From NCBI GenBank assembly GCA_028279825.1, contig JANQNA010000007.1, positions 1 through 64,000 of the forward strand: a stretch of DNA of 64,000 bases. The letters run 5' to 3'. A program made the position numbers and the translations under genes. Under the pieces are notes generated by a model. The model did no database searches. It saw only the letters and a program-made list of their open reading frames with translations, and had not been told where the DNA came from. This stretch comes from an archaeon (GTDB lineage: Archaea; Aenigmatarchaeota; Aenigmatarchaeia; GW2011-AR5). How positions within the stretch are numbered: position 1 is the first letter of the stretch; each line of letters starts with the position of its first letter. Below are positions 27,100-36,149 of this stretch, one piece after another.

Positions 27100-27132
27100 T
27101 GAAAAGCCTTAATTTTTTTCACAATTAAGCCG
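27100..27132 (-). terminator. Candidate terminator for the 27186-27608 gene
   Basis: On the - strand GGCTTAATT-GTGAAAAA-AATTAAGGC followed by TTTT. Confidence 0.4.
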
Positions 27133-27185
27133 TAATGAAAAAAGTAGAGATTTTTCGTATATGTCTCACATGAGAACTAGAAAAA

Positions 27186-27608
27186 TTACCAACCAGTTGG
27201 AATGTCACGACCTTGCTCACTTTCTACTACTGGGCGCGTGGCATAAGCTCCTTGTTCGTCATGGTAGAAAACAACCCTGCTTTTGACTTTGACATCGTCA
27301 AGCTGTTCCAATTCTCTGGAAATATAAACAATATCACCCGGCATTTCGGCATAATCTATGCCAAGTTCACCTCTTTCTACAGCTTCTCTTACAGCTCTGT
27401 TGAAAGACAAAGAATCGAAACGTTGCAGTTCTCGATCGTCACGCGGGGCCTTGCTGCCAGGAGTGCTTACCATCTCATGTTCCACGTATAACTCACCAAC
27501 AACCGGGAACTCCTGAAAAGGTCTAACTCCAATGATTCCCGGGTTTCCTATCCTGTCTTCTGACGGATGCCAGTCAAAATATTTTGCAGCTCCTTTTATT
27601 TCTGCCAT
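27186..27608 (-). CDS. Hypothetical protein
   Basis: ORF with internal start MAEIKGAAKYFDW. Confidence 0.6.
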   Translation of the reverse strand: MAEIKGAAKYFDWHPSEDRIGNPGIIGVRPFQEFPVVGELYVEHEMVSTPGSKAPRDDRELQRFDSLSFNRAVREAVERGELGIDYAEMPGDIVYISRELEQLDDVKVKSRVVFYHDEQGAYATRPVVESEQGRDIPTGW

Positions 27609-27655
27609 AAGTATCACTGGTAAATGTAGTGAAAATGTATTTAAACGCTGTAAAA

Positions 27656-27829
27656 TCAGGTGAATTTTGGGTATTCATATGCTCCATTTTCTCGTGTTTG
27701 GTGTCTATCTTTACTTCCTTCTCTGTATGAATCCTCAATTGGTTGACCCTCTCCAGGAGGTTCAAGTACCCATCTAGTTCCCCAGAAATAACTATGTCCC
27801 ACTGCTATTGTTTGTGTTGGTCCTTGCAT
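27656..27829 (-). CDS. 57-aa hypothetical protein with FWGxRW motif
   Basis: MQGPTQTIAVGHSYFWGTRWVLEPPGEG...; below the ORF-track cutoff; motif shared with the ORF at 30400-30747. Confidence 0.5.
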   Translation of the reverse strand: MQGPTQTIAVGHSYFWGTRWVLEPPGEGQPIEDSYREGSKDRHQTRENGAYEYPKFT

Positions 27830-27833
27830 TTTT

Positions 27834-28130
27834 TCACTTTCTTTTTGGTTTTAGTTTGGCGAATTTGCGTAGCACGGCTTCAAAGTTACCGGCAAGTTCC
27901 ATACCATCCTGTGTTAACTTAACGTACTTGATTCTTCCGTGTTTTTCAAATTCAACAATGCCCATATCCTTGAAGATTTCAAGAAGTTTTACAGTGTGAG
28001 AATACGTACAGTCTGTATTCTTGGCTAAAACGGAAACGTATTTCGGGTTAGATCCTATCTTGACGTTTAGCAGCAATCTAACAGGTTTCCTTCGGATAAA
28101 AAGTTCCTCAATTTCGTTTTTTGCAGTCAT
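27834..28130 (-). CDS. Winged-HTH (MarR/ArsR-like) protein
   Basis: GSNPKYVSVLAKNTDCTYSHTVKLLEIFKDMGIVEFEKHGRIKYVKLTQDG. Confidence 0.8.
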   Translation of the reverse strand: MTAKNEIEELFIRRKPVRLLLNVKIGSNPKYVSVLAKNTDCTYSHTVKLLEIFKDMGIVEFEKHGRIKYVKLTQDGMELAGNFEAVLRKFAKLKPKRK

Positions 28131-28358
28131 GTCAACTATGTTTTACTATATATTTTCTCCTTTATATACGTTAAATATATCTTTGAACATATACTTTACT
28201 ATAGGTACATTACTACATATCTGTTATTTTGTATTCTATAGCGTAATTGCTTTGTAAAATATACATTAAAATAGATATATTACACTAAATTCTTTGACTC
28301 TCACAAAGTAAAAAGTTAGCTTAAAATAAAAAGAAACGACTAAGTTATCAGTGATTAC

Positions 28359-28574
28359 ATGGAAATGACGCTGCAGCCTCTGAGAAAGATGATGAAAAGG
28401 GCCGGTGCCAAAAGAGTGAGTGATAAGGCAGCCGGGCAACTGGGGTTAATTCTTGAGGATCACGCAAAAATACTTTTACTAGAGGCAAAAAGGCTGTCAG
28501 AACACGTTGGCAGACGTACAGTAATGAAAAGAGATGTGCGCGCGGCGCGTAAGATACTGGAGAAGAGACAGTAA
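28359..28574 (+). CDS. Archaeal histone
   Basis: PLRKMMKRAGAKRVSDKAAGQLGLILEDHAKILLLEAKRLSEHVGRRTVMKRDVRAARKIL histone fold. Confidence 0.92.
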   Translation: MEMTLQPLRKMMKRAGAKRVSDKAAGQLGLILEDHAKILLLEAKRLSEHVGRRTVMKRDVRAARKILEKRQ

Positions 28575-28621
28575 AAATATCTTTATATACTAGTCACTAT
28601 ATAGTGGTTACAGGTGTGGAT

Positions 28622-29029
28622 ATGAACTGGAAAGAATTCGCTGCAGGAGCCGCTATTGCGGGTGTAACAGCAGGGGTTATAGGTCAGGGTGTGTATACAG
28701 GTAAAACAAGGCAGATTAAGGAAGCCGCTGAAAGAAGGGCTTATTTTCAAGATGCTGGTTTGCATGTAGTTCAATGCCCAGATACCATGGTTACATGTGT
28801 TTACAGACAAACAGGTGATGGTCCACAGCTTATTGGTAAATACGGACGCAGCCTTATAGACGGAGTAATGGAGTTCCAGCCTGAGGAAAATGATACTGAA
28901 TTAGAAGAGTTTGCCGGTAAAGGTAGAATGAGGGTAAGAAAAAAGTCTTCAGACGTGGATTGTACTGCTGATACTATAGAAGACTTGTCAATAGCTGCCA
29001 GTTATGCACCGTTATTGCTTTTGTGGTAA
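28622..29029 (+). CDS. Small membrane-anchored hypothetical protein
   Basis: MNWKEFAAGAAIAGVTAGVIGQGVYTGK N-terminal Gly/Ala TM; related layout to the next gene. Confidence 0.65.
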   Translation: MNWKEFAAGAAIAGVTAGVIGQGVYTGKTRQIKEAAERRAYFQDAGLHVVQCPDTMVTCVYRQTGDGPQLIGKYGRSLIDGVMEFQPEENDTELEEFAGKGRMRVRKKSSDVDCTADTIEDLSIAASYAPLLLLW

Positions 29030-29065
29030 TTTAGTCCTTTAAACATTTTTTAGATATCTTTGATT

Positions 29066-29371
29066 ATGTTAAAGGAACTTGGGCTATCTATTGCACTATT
29101 AGGTGGTGTTGGTGCTATGGCAGGTCTTTCTGTTTCACAGGAAAATGAAAGAAGGGGAAACCTCAGAAATGCCTTTACAGAAGCTGGTTATGAGATCGTT
29201 GGTTCTGGAAGCCAGATTGCGTTCTTAAGAGATGGAGAGATTGTCGGACACTACAGAATTGATCCTTTTAACGGATCGTATTTTGTGACAACAGACGAAA
29301 AGGCTCGTAAACTCGCCATAGGACACGCAAGAGTTAGTAGAACGTCGCTAAGTCCTTTCCCAGGCTACTGA
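29066..29371 (+). CDS. Small membrane-anchored hypothetical protein (paralog-like)
   Basis: MLKELGLSIALLGGVGAMAGLSVSQENERRGNLRNAFTEAGYEIV; TTTAAA element ~27 nt upstream of the ATG. Confidence 0.65.
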   Translation: MLKELGLSIALLGGVGAMAGLSVSQENERRGNLRNAFTEAGYEIVGSGSQIAFLRDGEIVGHYRIDPFNGSYFVTTDEKARKLAIGHARVSRTSLSPFPGY

Positions 29372-29400
29372 TTGGTCTTTAAACATTTTTCTGAAATACT

Positions 29401-30387
29401 ATGTGGATGCTTAATGAGATCATAAAAAGAATTGCTTCTGAAAGCGGGAAAACAGAAAAGGAAATCAATGTTCTTATTGAAGAAAAAAGGACGGAACTGT
29501 CTGATTTAATTTCTGAAGAAGGTGCAGCTTACATTGTTGCCAAAGAACTGGGTGTGGCAATGATAAAGCAAGACAGACTTAACATAGCAAACATAGTTGC
29601 CGGGATGCAAAATGTTGATGTTGTCGGCAAAATAACCAACATTTCGCCTGTCAGAGAGTTTAAAACAGAAAAAGCATCAGGGCGCTTTGCCAATGTTACT
29701 ATTGCTGACGAAACCGGATCCGTGAGAATTTCTTTCTGGAATGATGAAATTAACCACTTAGCCGGTATGGAAGTAAACGATGCGGTGCGTATCAAAGGAT
29801 ACGTTAAAGAGGATAATCTTGGCAATCCTGAGATAAGACTTGGCAGGTACGGCAATATTGCAAAGAGTGATGAACAAATAGGCACAGTAAAGGAAGCGGA
29901 ACGGAAAACTGCACGTACTTCTATAGCAGGCCTAACGGAAGGCGGTTACAAGGAGATAAGGACGCCTCTGCTGCAGATATTCGAAGGGAATACCTTCTAT
30001 GAGGTCTGTCCTGAATGCCGCTCACGCGTCAAGTTAAATGATAAAGATGAGTTTGCATGTGAAGAACACGGGGAAGTAAAGCCTGCTTACGGCATGATTA
30101 TATCCGGAATATCTGACGATGGGACAGGATCAATAAGAACGGTTTTCTTCAACGAGAATGCTGAGAAGATTCTGGGAATGAGCACAGAAGATGCCAAGAA
30201 AGTGTTTGATCGTAAAAAGAAAATAACTGCTGTGCTAGAACAGGTTCCGTTGGGGAAAGAACTAATATTGACGGGTAGGGCCCGCAGAAACCAGCTTTTT
30301 GAGCGGCTGGAATTCATAGTCAACGATGTTAAGGATGTTGATGTAAAACAGGAAATAGAATTATTGCTAAACAGTTTGAACGAATAG
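29401..30387 (+). CDS. Replication protein A (OB-fold ssDNA-binding protein)
   Basis: Two OB folds (NVDVVGKITNISPVREFKTEKASGRFANVTIADETGSVRISFWNDE) plus zinc ribbon CPECRSRVKLNDKDEFACEEHG. Confidence 0.88.
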   Translation: MWMLNEIIKRIASESGKTEKEINVLIEEKRTELSDLISEEGAAYIVAKELGVAMIKQDRLNIANIVAGMQNVDVVGKITNISPVREFKTEKASGRFANVTIADETGSVRISFWNDEINHLAGMEVNDAVRIKGYVKEDNLGNPEIRLGRYGNIAKSDEQIGTVKEAERKTARTSIAGLTEGGYKEIRTPLLQIFEGNTFYEVCPECRSRVKLNDKDEFACEEHGEVKPAYGMIISGISDDGTGSIRTVFFNENAEKILGMSTEDAKKVFDRKKKITAVLEQVPLGKELILTGRARRNQLFERLEFIVNDVKDVDVKQEIELLLNSLNE

Positions 30388-30399
30388 AGGTGAATTGAA

Positions 30400-30747
30400 A
30401 TGAAAAACTCTGCAGAAATAACACAAGATATAAGAGATGAAGTAGATTATAGATGGCTTGGCAGTCCAGGGTTTGATAAACCATTTGAATTTGATTATAG
30501 AGGAAGTCATATTTCAAGCAAGTTTGCCAAAGTGCGAGAAGGTGTAGTGTTAGTACGCCCGTATACTGTTATGTACTCGTTAGTACCACAGGCTTTTGAC
30601 TTGCGTGAAGTAAGTAATCCAAGTGTACCTAATGAAGAAAATTATAGACCCCATTCACATCCTCTAGAAGGGGGTAGTCAATTCTGGGGACCCAGATGGA
30701 GTTTAGATGTACTTGGCGGTGCAAATGAATTAGGAAAGGAGGTATAA
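30400..30747 (+). CDS. Hypothetical protein with C-terminal FWGxRW motif
   Basis: SD-like GAGGTGA upstream; [21 protein letters not shown]. Confidence 0.65.
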   Translation: MKNSAEITQDIRDEVDYRWLGSPGFDKPFEFDYRGSHISSKFAKVREGVVLVRPYTVMYSLVPQAFDLREVSNPSVPNEENYRPHSHPLEGGSQFWGPRWSLDVLGGANELGKEV

Positions 30748-30749
30748 AC

Positions 30750-31781
30750 ATGGCTTTCAAAAAGAAAAAAACGGTAGAAGAGGAATTGGCTGAACTCAGC
30801 GAGGGCGCTGATGAGGTAGAGAAGGATACTAGTGACAAGGATGTGGATGAACTTACTATAGAAGATCTTCCTGGTATTGGTCCAAAGGGTGCTGAAAAAC
30901 TTAGAGAAGCAGGTTATAATGATTTGATATCTATAGCAGCTGCCTCTACAGGTGAAATAGGGGCTGCATGTAGCATAGGTTCGGCAACTGCGGAAAAAAT
31001 TATACAGTCTGCTAGAAGTAAGCTCGACATGGGTTTCAAGAGTGCTTCTGATGTACTTCAAAGGAGAAAGGAAATAGGTAAAATAACAACTGGCTCCGCT
31101 ACGCTGGATGCTCTTCTAGGCGGCGGGGTGGAAACGCAGGCGATAACAGAAGCGTTTGGGGCCTTCGGCTCCGGCAAGAGTCAAATTGGATTCCAGCTTG
31201 CTGTTAATGTGCAGCTGCCTAAGAAAGACGGTGGACTAAACGGTAAATGTGTTTTCATTGATACGGAAAGTACGTTTCGTCCTGAGCGTATAATGCAACT
31301 TGCAGAGGCGAAAGGATTGGATCCAAAGAAAGTTCTAAAGAACATTCTTATTGCTAAAGCATACAACAGTGATCACCAGGTTCTTTTAGCGGAAAAGGTA
31401 AAAGACCTGATGAAGGAGCACGATGTAAAACTTGTGATAGTTGATTCTATGATGAGTCACTTTAGGAGTGATTACAGTGGTAGAGGAGAATTAGCACCAC
31501 GTCAGCAAAAATTAAATCGGCATCTGCATGCACTACAGAAATTGGCTGATACAAACAACGTTGCTATTTATTTTACGAACCAGGTAATGGCTCGTCCAGA
31601 CGTCATGTTCGGCGATCCAACAACACACATAGGTGGACACATAATCGGACATGCATCAACGTACAGACTATATCTAAGAAAAAGCAAACAGAGTACAAGA
31701 ATTGCAAGATTGATAGACAGTCCTAATTTGCCGGAAGGTGAAGCTGTGTTTAAGCTGTCGGAAGTTGGGTTGAGTGACTGA
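30750..31781 (+). CDS. radA: DNA repair and recombination protein RadA
   Basis: Hh[14 protein letters not shown]; Walker [40 protein letters not shown]. Confidence 0.96.
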   Translation: MAFKKKKTVEEELAELSEGADEVEKDTSDKDVDELTIEDLPGIGPKGAEKLREAGYNDLISIAAASTGEIGAACSIGSATAEKIIQSARSKLDMGFKSASDVLQRRKEIGKITTGSATLDALLGGGVETQAITEAFGAFGSGKSQIGFQLAVNVQLPKKDGGLNGKCVFIDTESTFRPERIMQLAEAKGLDPKKVLKNILIAKAYNSDHQVLLAEKVKDLMKEHDVKLVIVDSMMSHFRSDYSGRGELAPRQQKLNRHLHALQKLADTNNVAIYFTNQVMARPDVMFGDPTTHIGGHIIGHASTYRLYLRKSKQSTRIARLIDSPNLPEGEAVFKLSEVGLSD

Positions 31782-31998
31782 AATAGTTGGAAGAGGATAC
31801 GCAGCTTTTGATAGAGCGTTTCGTAGGGGTGAAATCAAACCAGGTTCCACTGTGGCAGTTCCTATCCAAGACGAAGTAGAATTCTATACAGTAGCCAGAA
31901 ATGGTCAACTAGATATACGTGATAGGAATCGGGGTGTTCATTCACAAGAGGCTACCAGTTTACTTTTATACAGACGTAAGTGGCAAGTCACGTTCTAA
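31774..31998 (+). CDS. Hypothetical protein, overlapping radA
   Basis: GTG start overlaps the radA 3' end by 8 nt. Confidence 0.55.
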   Translation: MTEIVGRGYAAFDRAFRRGEIKPGSTVAVPIQDEVEFYTVARNGQLDIRDRNRGVHSQEATSLLLYRRKWQVTF

Positions 31999-32057
31999 TT
32001 TTCTTTTGTGAGAGATAGAGTCGTAAAAGTAGTATGGAATTATTATACTACAAAAAA

Positions 32058-32312
32058 TTAAACAATTTCCTTCTCGCTTATGATTACGAAGTCGCCTACA
32101 CTTTTTACTGATGAGAATGGAATAAGTAGACGGTTGTTATCGTCCTTATCTAAATTCAAGTCACCAATATGTTTTGTAGGCTCAACAAGAACCAGGTTGA
32201 GAAGTTCGCCACTCTCGGAAATGAAGTTTATGTCCCCGATTACACCGAATTTTCTTCCGGTTTCCTCAGAAACTATTACCTTTCCAAGTAGATCTCGTCC
32301 TCTGCTTTGCAT
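32058..32312 (-). CDS. PRC-barrel domain protein
   Basis: RDLLGKVIVSEETGRKFGVIGDINFISESGELLNLVLVEPTK...LLIPFSSVKSVGDFVII. Confidence 0.8.
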   Translation of the reverse strand: MQSRGRDLLGKVIVSEETGRKFGVIGDINFISESGELLNLVLVEPTKHIGDLNLDKDDNNRLLIPFSSVKSVGDFVIISEKEIV

Positions 32313-32391
32313 CTTGTATCACCTCAATGTTAACTAATTACTGTCCTACCTTTAAATAATTTGTTCGGAAACTTCCTCAATTACGTGAAAA

Positions 32392-33594
32392 TTACGCTCT
32401 CACAAGAATGCTTCTTATAGAAGGTGAAACCTGGTAAGCAAACGCTCTATCAACACGTACACGCTCTACAAGGCCTTCTTCCATCAGTCTCTTTAGGATG
32501 TTATTCATAGAACGAACAGCATGCTGACGTGATTTGTATTTTTCTAAATCCAACTTATCCGCTACTTGTCCTGGTGTTAAAGGATCGACAAGCATTTCTA
32601 CTATTTCACGTTGTGTAGGCGTAAGCTCCTCTAAGAACCTCAACGAGACTTTAACCTCTTCTGATGCCATTTCCGGAACAACCAATTCTTTTGTGAGAGG
32701 TCTGCCTGTCTTCATGGACTCATTAATAATATCATTACATACTTTGATGATCTCACGAGGGAAGCCGCCAGAGCGGCTATAGATAGTATCAATGATTTCA
32801 CTAAACTCATTACCTGTTCCACCGACACTTTGAATTCTCTTAACAATTAATTCCCTTGTTTCTTCTTTTGTGAGAGATACGAGTTCTATTTTTGCCATGA
32901 TTCGTTTTCTCAGCGTTTCTAGTCTTGTAAGGTTTTCTTCGAAAACAGGTAATCCTGCCAATACAATGGACATATTGTCAACCTGGTCGCTTAGGACACG
33001 AAGCCATTCTAAGACGTCAGTCTTGGACTCATGGGCCTCATCATACATTACAATCAGATGCTTAGAACGGAGGCGTTTATTCAAAAATCCTTTCAATTGA
33101 TATATGTTTTTTATGTGAGGCTTACGGAACGGTATTTTTGTAGGATATTTTTCATTGAATATGTCAACAAACTCTTCTGGTTTTTGCGGTGGTTTTCCAA
33201 TAAAAACAAAATCGAACACTTTATTTACACTACCTGCCAGCCACTCAAGCATTGTGGTCTTGCCTGAGCCGGTTGGGCCCACTAGTAGTACTACTTTGTG
33301 CTTTTCCTTCACAAGCCTCACAAGGTCTTCTGACTGTGACCTATATCCAACAAACAATTCTGGCAATATATTCAGTATGAACGGATTTCCTGCCCAATTC
33401 ATAGTTCTAAACCACTCTTCCGGTTCTTTAGGCATTTTCTTCTCTGGAATGACTGTTTTTGGCTCTTCTGGTATTAACTGTGCCGGGGCGGGCATCACTT
33501 GTTTCTCAATCTTTTCTATCCTCTCTTCTATTTTTTCTTCATTCTGGGCATGGGCTTCCTCTATTTTGTCCTCTTTTTTCTCTTCCATGCCCAT
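32392..33594 (-). CDS. AAA+ ATPase with C-terminal winged HTH (Orc1/Cdc6- or ExeA/TniB-like)
   Basis: NPFILNILPELFVGYRSQSEDLVRLV; Walker A LVGPTGSGKTTML; Walker B LIVMYDEAHE; C-terminal LTPTQREIVEMLVDPLTPGQVADKLDLEKYKSRQHAVRSMNNILKRLMEEGLV. Confidence 0.85.
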   Translation of the reverse strand: MGMEEKKEDKIEEAHAQNEEKIEERIEKIEKQVMPAPAQLIPEEPKTVIPEKKMPKEPEEWFRTMNWAGNPFILNILPELFVGYRSQSEDLVRLVKEKHKVVLLVGPTGSGKTTMLEWLAGSVNKVFDFVFIGKPPQKPEEFVDIFNEKYPTKIPFRKPHIKNIYQLKGFLNKRLRSKHLIVMYDEAHESKTDVLEWLRVLSDQVDNMSIVLAGLPVFEENLTRLETLRKRIMAKIELVSLTKEETRELIVKRIQSVGGTGNEFSEIIDTIYSRSGGFPREIIKVCNDIINESMKTGRPLTKELVVPEMASEEVKVSLRFLEELTPTQREIVEMLVDPLTPGQVADKLDLEKYKSRQHAVRSMNNILKRLMEEGLVERVRVDRAFAYQVSPSIRSILVRA

Positions 33595-33634
33595 TATTTA
33601 TACTCTATAGTATATATATTTATCTGTTGTCAAG

Positions 33635-33990
33635 TTCACACATCTTCACGAGATTTTGATCCAATTTCACGGACTTTAGTCTTATCTTCATAAACTTCAC
33701 CAACTCTTTCACAGAATTCTTGTTTTGTTCACGAATTTCACGTGAAATTCACGTGAATGTGGTGAAATTAGGCGTGAAGTATATGAAGGTTTTGTGAAGG
33801 GTTTATGAAGGTTTTGTGAACACTATTCCGGGTTTTTGTCATAGTACATGTTCAATTGTGAGTTTTGACTATATAGGGTCTATGAGATTCATTTTGTTTG
33901 TGAGGGTTTTTCACGATGTTCACATGAATTCACGTAGATCTTCACGGATTTTCATGAACTTCACATGAAGTTCACGTGGTATTCACGAAC
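33635..33990. repeat. Helically phased TTCAC/GTGAA pentamer array (three blocks, ~85-bp spacer)
   Basis: TTCAC at 33635, 33645, 33666, 33696, 33708, 33728, 33737, 33748; GTGAA at 33742, 33753, 33762, 33774, 33794, 33816 (ATGAA at 33783, 33805); TTCAC at 33910, 33919, 33929, 33941, 33960, 33971, 33982 (TTCAT at 33687, 33951); spacings 9-12 or ~20-21 bp. Confidence 0.85.
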
Positions 33991-34086
33991 ACAAATTTTT
34001 TTCGGGTGCCATCTATCAAAAATCGTGAGCCAGGGTTAGACTTAATTTTATGACTCAAATCAACATTACTTTGGCTATAGTATTGC

Positions 34087-34108
34087 AAAAGGCAATATTT
34101 TGCCTTTT
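34087..34108. repeat. Inverted repeat AAAAGGCAA-TATT-TTGCCTTTT
   Basis: Perfect 9-bp stem; followed by a second dyad AGGATTTAATCCT. Confidence 0.6.
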
Positions 34109-34138
34109 TAAAGGATTTAATCCTAAAAATAGTCTTTT

Positions 34139-34441
34139 TTATTCGATTTTGCTCATGAGCCTCAAAATTTTCATGATCTGCTGGAGGTTGGAACCAGATT
34201 GCAGTCTCTCTATGACAAAGGGCTTTAGCTTGACTACACGCAGAAGTGGCTTGCTATCCGGACCTAGGCTGACATCATCAATCAACGGTGCAAGCACTGT
34301 TTTCAGGTAATGAGCTACTGTTGTAGGCGAATAACCCGCCTGTTTGGCTATTTGTCTAAGCCAAAGTCCATCTGGATTAGCTGCCAGGACTGATACTATC
34401 TTCGCAATCTTCTTCTCATCGAAGCCTTTCTTCCTTCCCAT
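34139..34441 (-). CDS. HTH DNA-binding protein
   Basis: Likely start MGRKKGFDEKKIAKIVSVLAANPDGLWLRQIAKQAGYSPTTVAHYLKTVL. Confidence 0.7.
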   Translation of the reverse strand: MGRKKGFDEKKIAKIVSVLAANPDGLWLRQIAKQAGYSPTTVAHYLKTVLAPLIDDVSLGPDSKPLLRVVKLKPFVIERLQSGSNLQQIMKILRLMSKIE

Positions 34442-34602
34442 AGGGAATAAACTGGACAGCTGTACATAAAAAGATATCTGTGGGTATGAAGTCTGTAGAT
34501 GCAGAATTTTGGTACACATGGAGTTTTTGCGAATTTAACTCTCATACGCGCTTTATTCCTGGTTCTGACAGTAGTTAATAAGCTTTTTCGCTATTTATTA
34601 CT

Positions 34603-35109
34603 ATGCGTTGTTTCATTGCTGTTGATCTTGAACCAGGTCTTGTAAATAAAGTGAAAGCTCTTCAAGCAGATATATCCGGTCTAGCAAGAATTGTAGATCC
34701 AAGTAACCTACACTTCACGCTGAAGTTCATAGGTGAAGCAGATGAAGCTAAGATCGAAGAGCTAAAGGCTACTCTTCAAGGTATTGCTGAATCTACCCAG
34801 CCATTTGAGATCAATATAGAAACAGTTGGTGTATTTCCCTCAGAAAACTTCATACGAGTTGTCTGGGTAGGTGCGTTTGGACTGGAAAATTTTCATAAAA
34901 CCATAAGCGGCGAAAGGAATCCTATTCCACATCTTACCATAGCGCGCGTTGGCTCAAAGAATAAGGAAAAAATCGTTGATTTTGTGAAAAAGCATGAGAC
35001 TGACAAAATTGGAACAATGACCGTGAAGACTGTGAAACTCAAGAAGTCCACGCTGACACCTGATGGGCCAATTTACGAGGATGTAGCTTCATATGAACTA
35101 GGTGAATAG
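34603..35109 (+). CDS. thpR: RNA 2',3'-cyclic phosphodiesterase (2'-5' RNA ligase family)
   Basis: RCFIAVDLEPGL; HFTLKFIGE and HLTIARV (two HxTx motifs). Confidence 0.9.
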   Translation: MRCFIAVDLEPGLVNKVKALQADISGLARIVDPSNLHFTLKFIGEADEAKIEELKATLQGIAESTQPFEINIETVGVFPSENFIRVVWVGAFGLENFHKTISGERNPIPHLTIARVGSKNKEKIVDFVKKHETDKIGTMTVKTVKLKKSTLTPDGPIYEDVASYELGE

Positions 35110-35460
35110 ATGAATGTAAAAGAACTCTCTTTGATAGTTGCGATTATTGGCATAGTAATGATTTTTGCTGTATCTGTATTCATAGAGCCTGAACAGGTAC
35201 CTATTGGTTCTATAGAGTTTTCTGACTCCGGTAGACATGTGATCATAAACGGAACAATATCTGAAATGAGCGTCAGTGGAGGCCATATATTCCTGACAGT
35301 CGAGGATAGCACGGGCAGTATATTGGTGGTCATGTTTGAACGTGATGCTAATCAAGATGTCTATAACATGAAAGCAGGAAATAACGTTGTTATTGAAGGT
35401 CAGATTAACGTATATAAAAATGAGCTAGAAATAATAGCAAGAGACATAAAAGAGAAGTAA
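35110..35460 (+). CDS. Membrane-anchored OB-fold protein
   Basis: N-terminal TM; IINGTISEMSVSGGHIFLTVEDSTGSILVVMFERDAN...VVIEGQINVYKNELEIIA. Confidence 0.75.
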   Translation: MNVKELSLIVAIIGIVMIFAVSVFIEPEQVPIGSIEFSDSGRHVIINGTISEMSVSGGHIFLTVEDSTGSILVVMFERDANQDVYNMKAGNNVVIEGQINVYKNELEIIARDIKEK

Positions 35461-35481
35461 CTTCTCAACGCTCGTGATAAA

Positions 35482-36126
35482 ATGGAAATGATAATTCTCG
35501 CCGGTGGTCAAGGTAAGAGGCTACGACCTTTGACCCACGATCTACCGAAATGTATGGTGCCTGTCAATGGCCATCCTATGCTTCACTGGCATTTACAATG
35601 GATAAACAAATACAAAATTGAGAAGGTGGTGCTTGCATGCGGATACAAATGGGAAAAGGTAAAACAGCACTATGGTGACAAGCTTGTATACTCCATAGAA
35701 GACGAGCCTCTTGGTACCGGTGGCGCGATAAAGCTTGCTCTGGATCATATAGAAAGTGACGAGTTTTTTGTGCTTAATTCTGATGATATCAACAACGTAA
35801 ACCTGGCAGAAATGGCAAAACTCGGTGCCAATACAATAGCACTTAGCAGATTCAGAAGCCAGTTTGGTATTGTATCTGTGGAAGAGGGGCTAGCCAGGGA
35901 GTTTGAACAAAAACCTATTCTTCCTTACTGGGCAAATATGGGGTTGTATCTTTTCAGCAAGAAAATGGACTTCCCGAAAAAAGGTGCATTTGAAATGGAG
36001 CTGTTACCTGAACTGGCTGCCAAAGGCGAGCTGAAAGCCTACCAACACACAGGTTACTGGGTAACCATAAACACTATGAAGGAATTGGAACAAGCCCAGG
36101 AATTCCTGAAAACGGTTAAGATTTAA
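35482..36126 (+). CDS. Sugar-phosphate nucleotidyltransferase
   Basis: ILAGGQGKRLRPLTHDLPKCMVPVNGHPMLHWHL; LGTGGAIKLA. Confidence 0.9.
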   Translation: MEMIILAGGQGKRLRPLTHDLPKCMVPVNGHPMLHWHLQWINKYKIEKVVLACGYKWEKVKQHYGDKLVYSIEDEPLGTGGAIKLALDHIESDEFFVLNSDDINNVNLAEMAKLGANTIALSRFRSQFGIVSVEEGLAREFEQKPILPYWANMGLYLFSKKMDFPKKGAFEMELLPELAAKGELKAYQHTGYWVTINTMKELEQAQEFLKTVKI

Positions 36127-36149
36127 TAGACTTCTGATATCGCTTTTCT

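Noticed and set aside
32684-32885. GTGAGAG motif copies inside the AAA+ gene as regulatory sites
   Set aside because: They encode L-T-K-E (CTCACAAAAGAA), so codon usage may explain them; kept only as weak support
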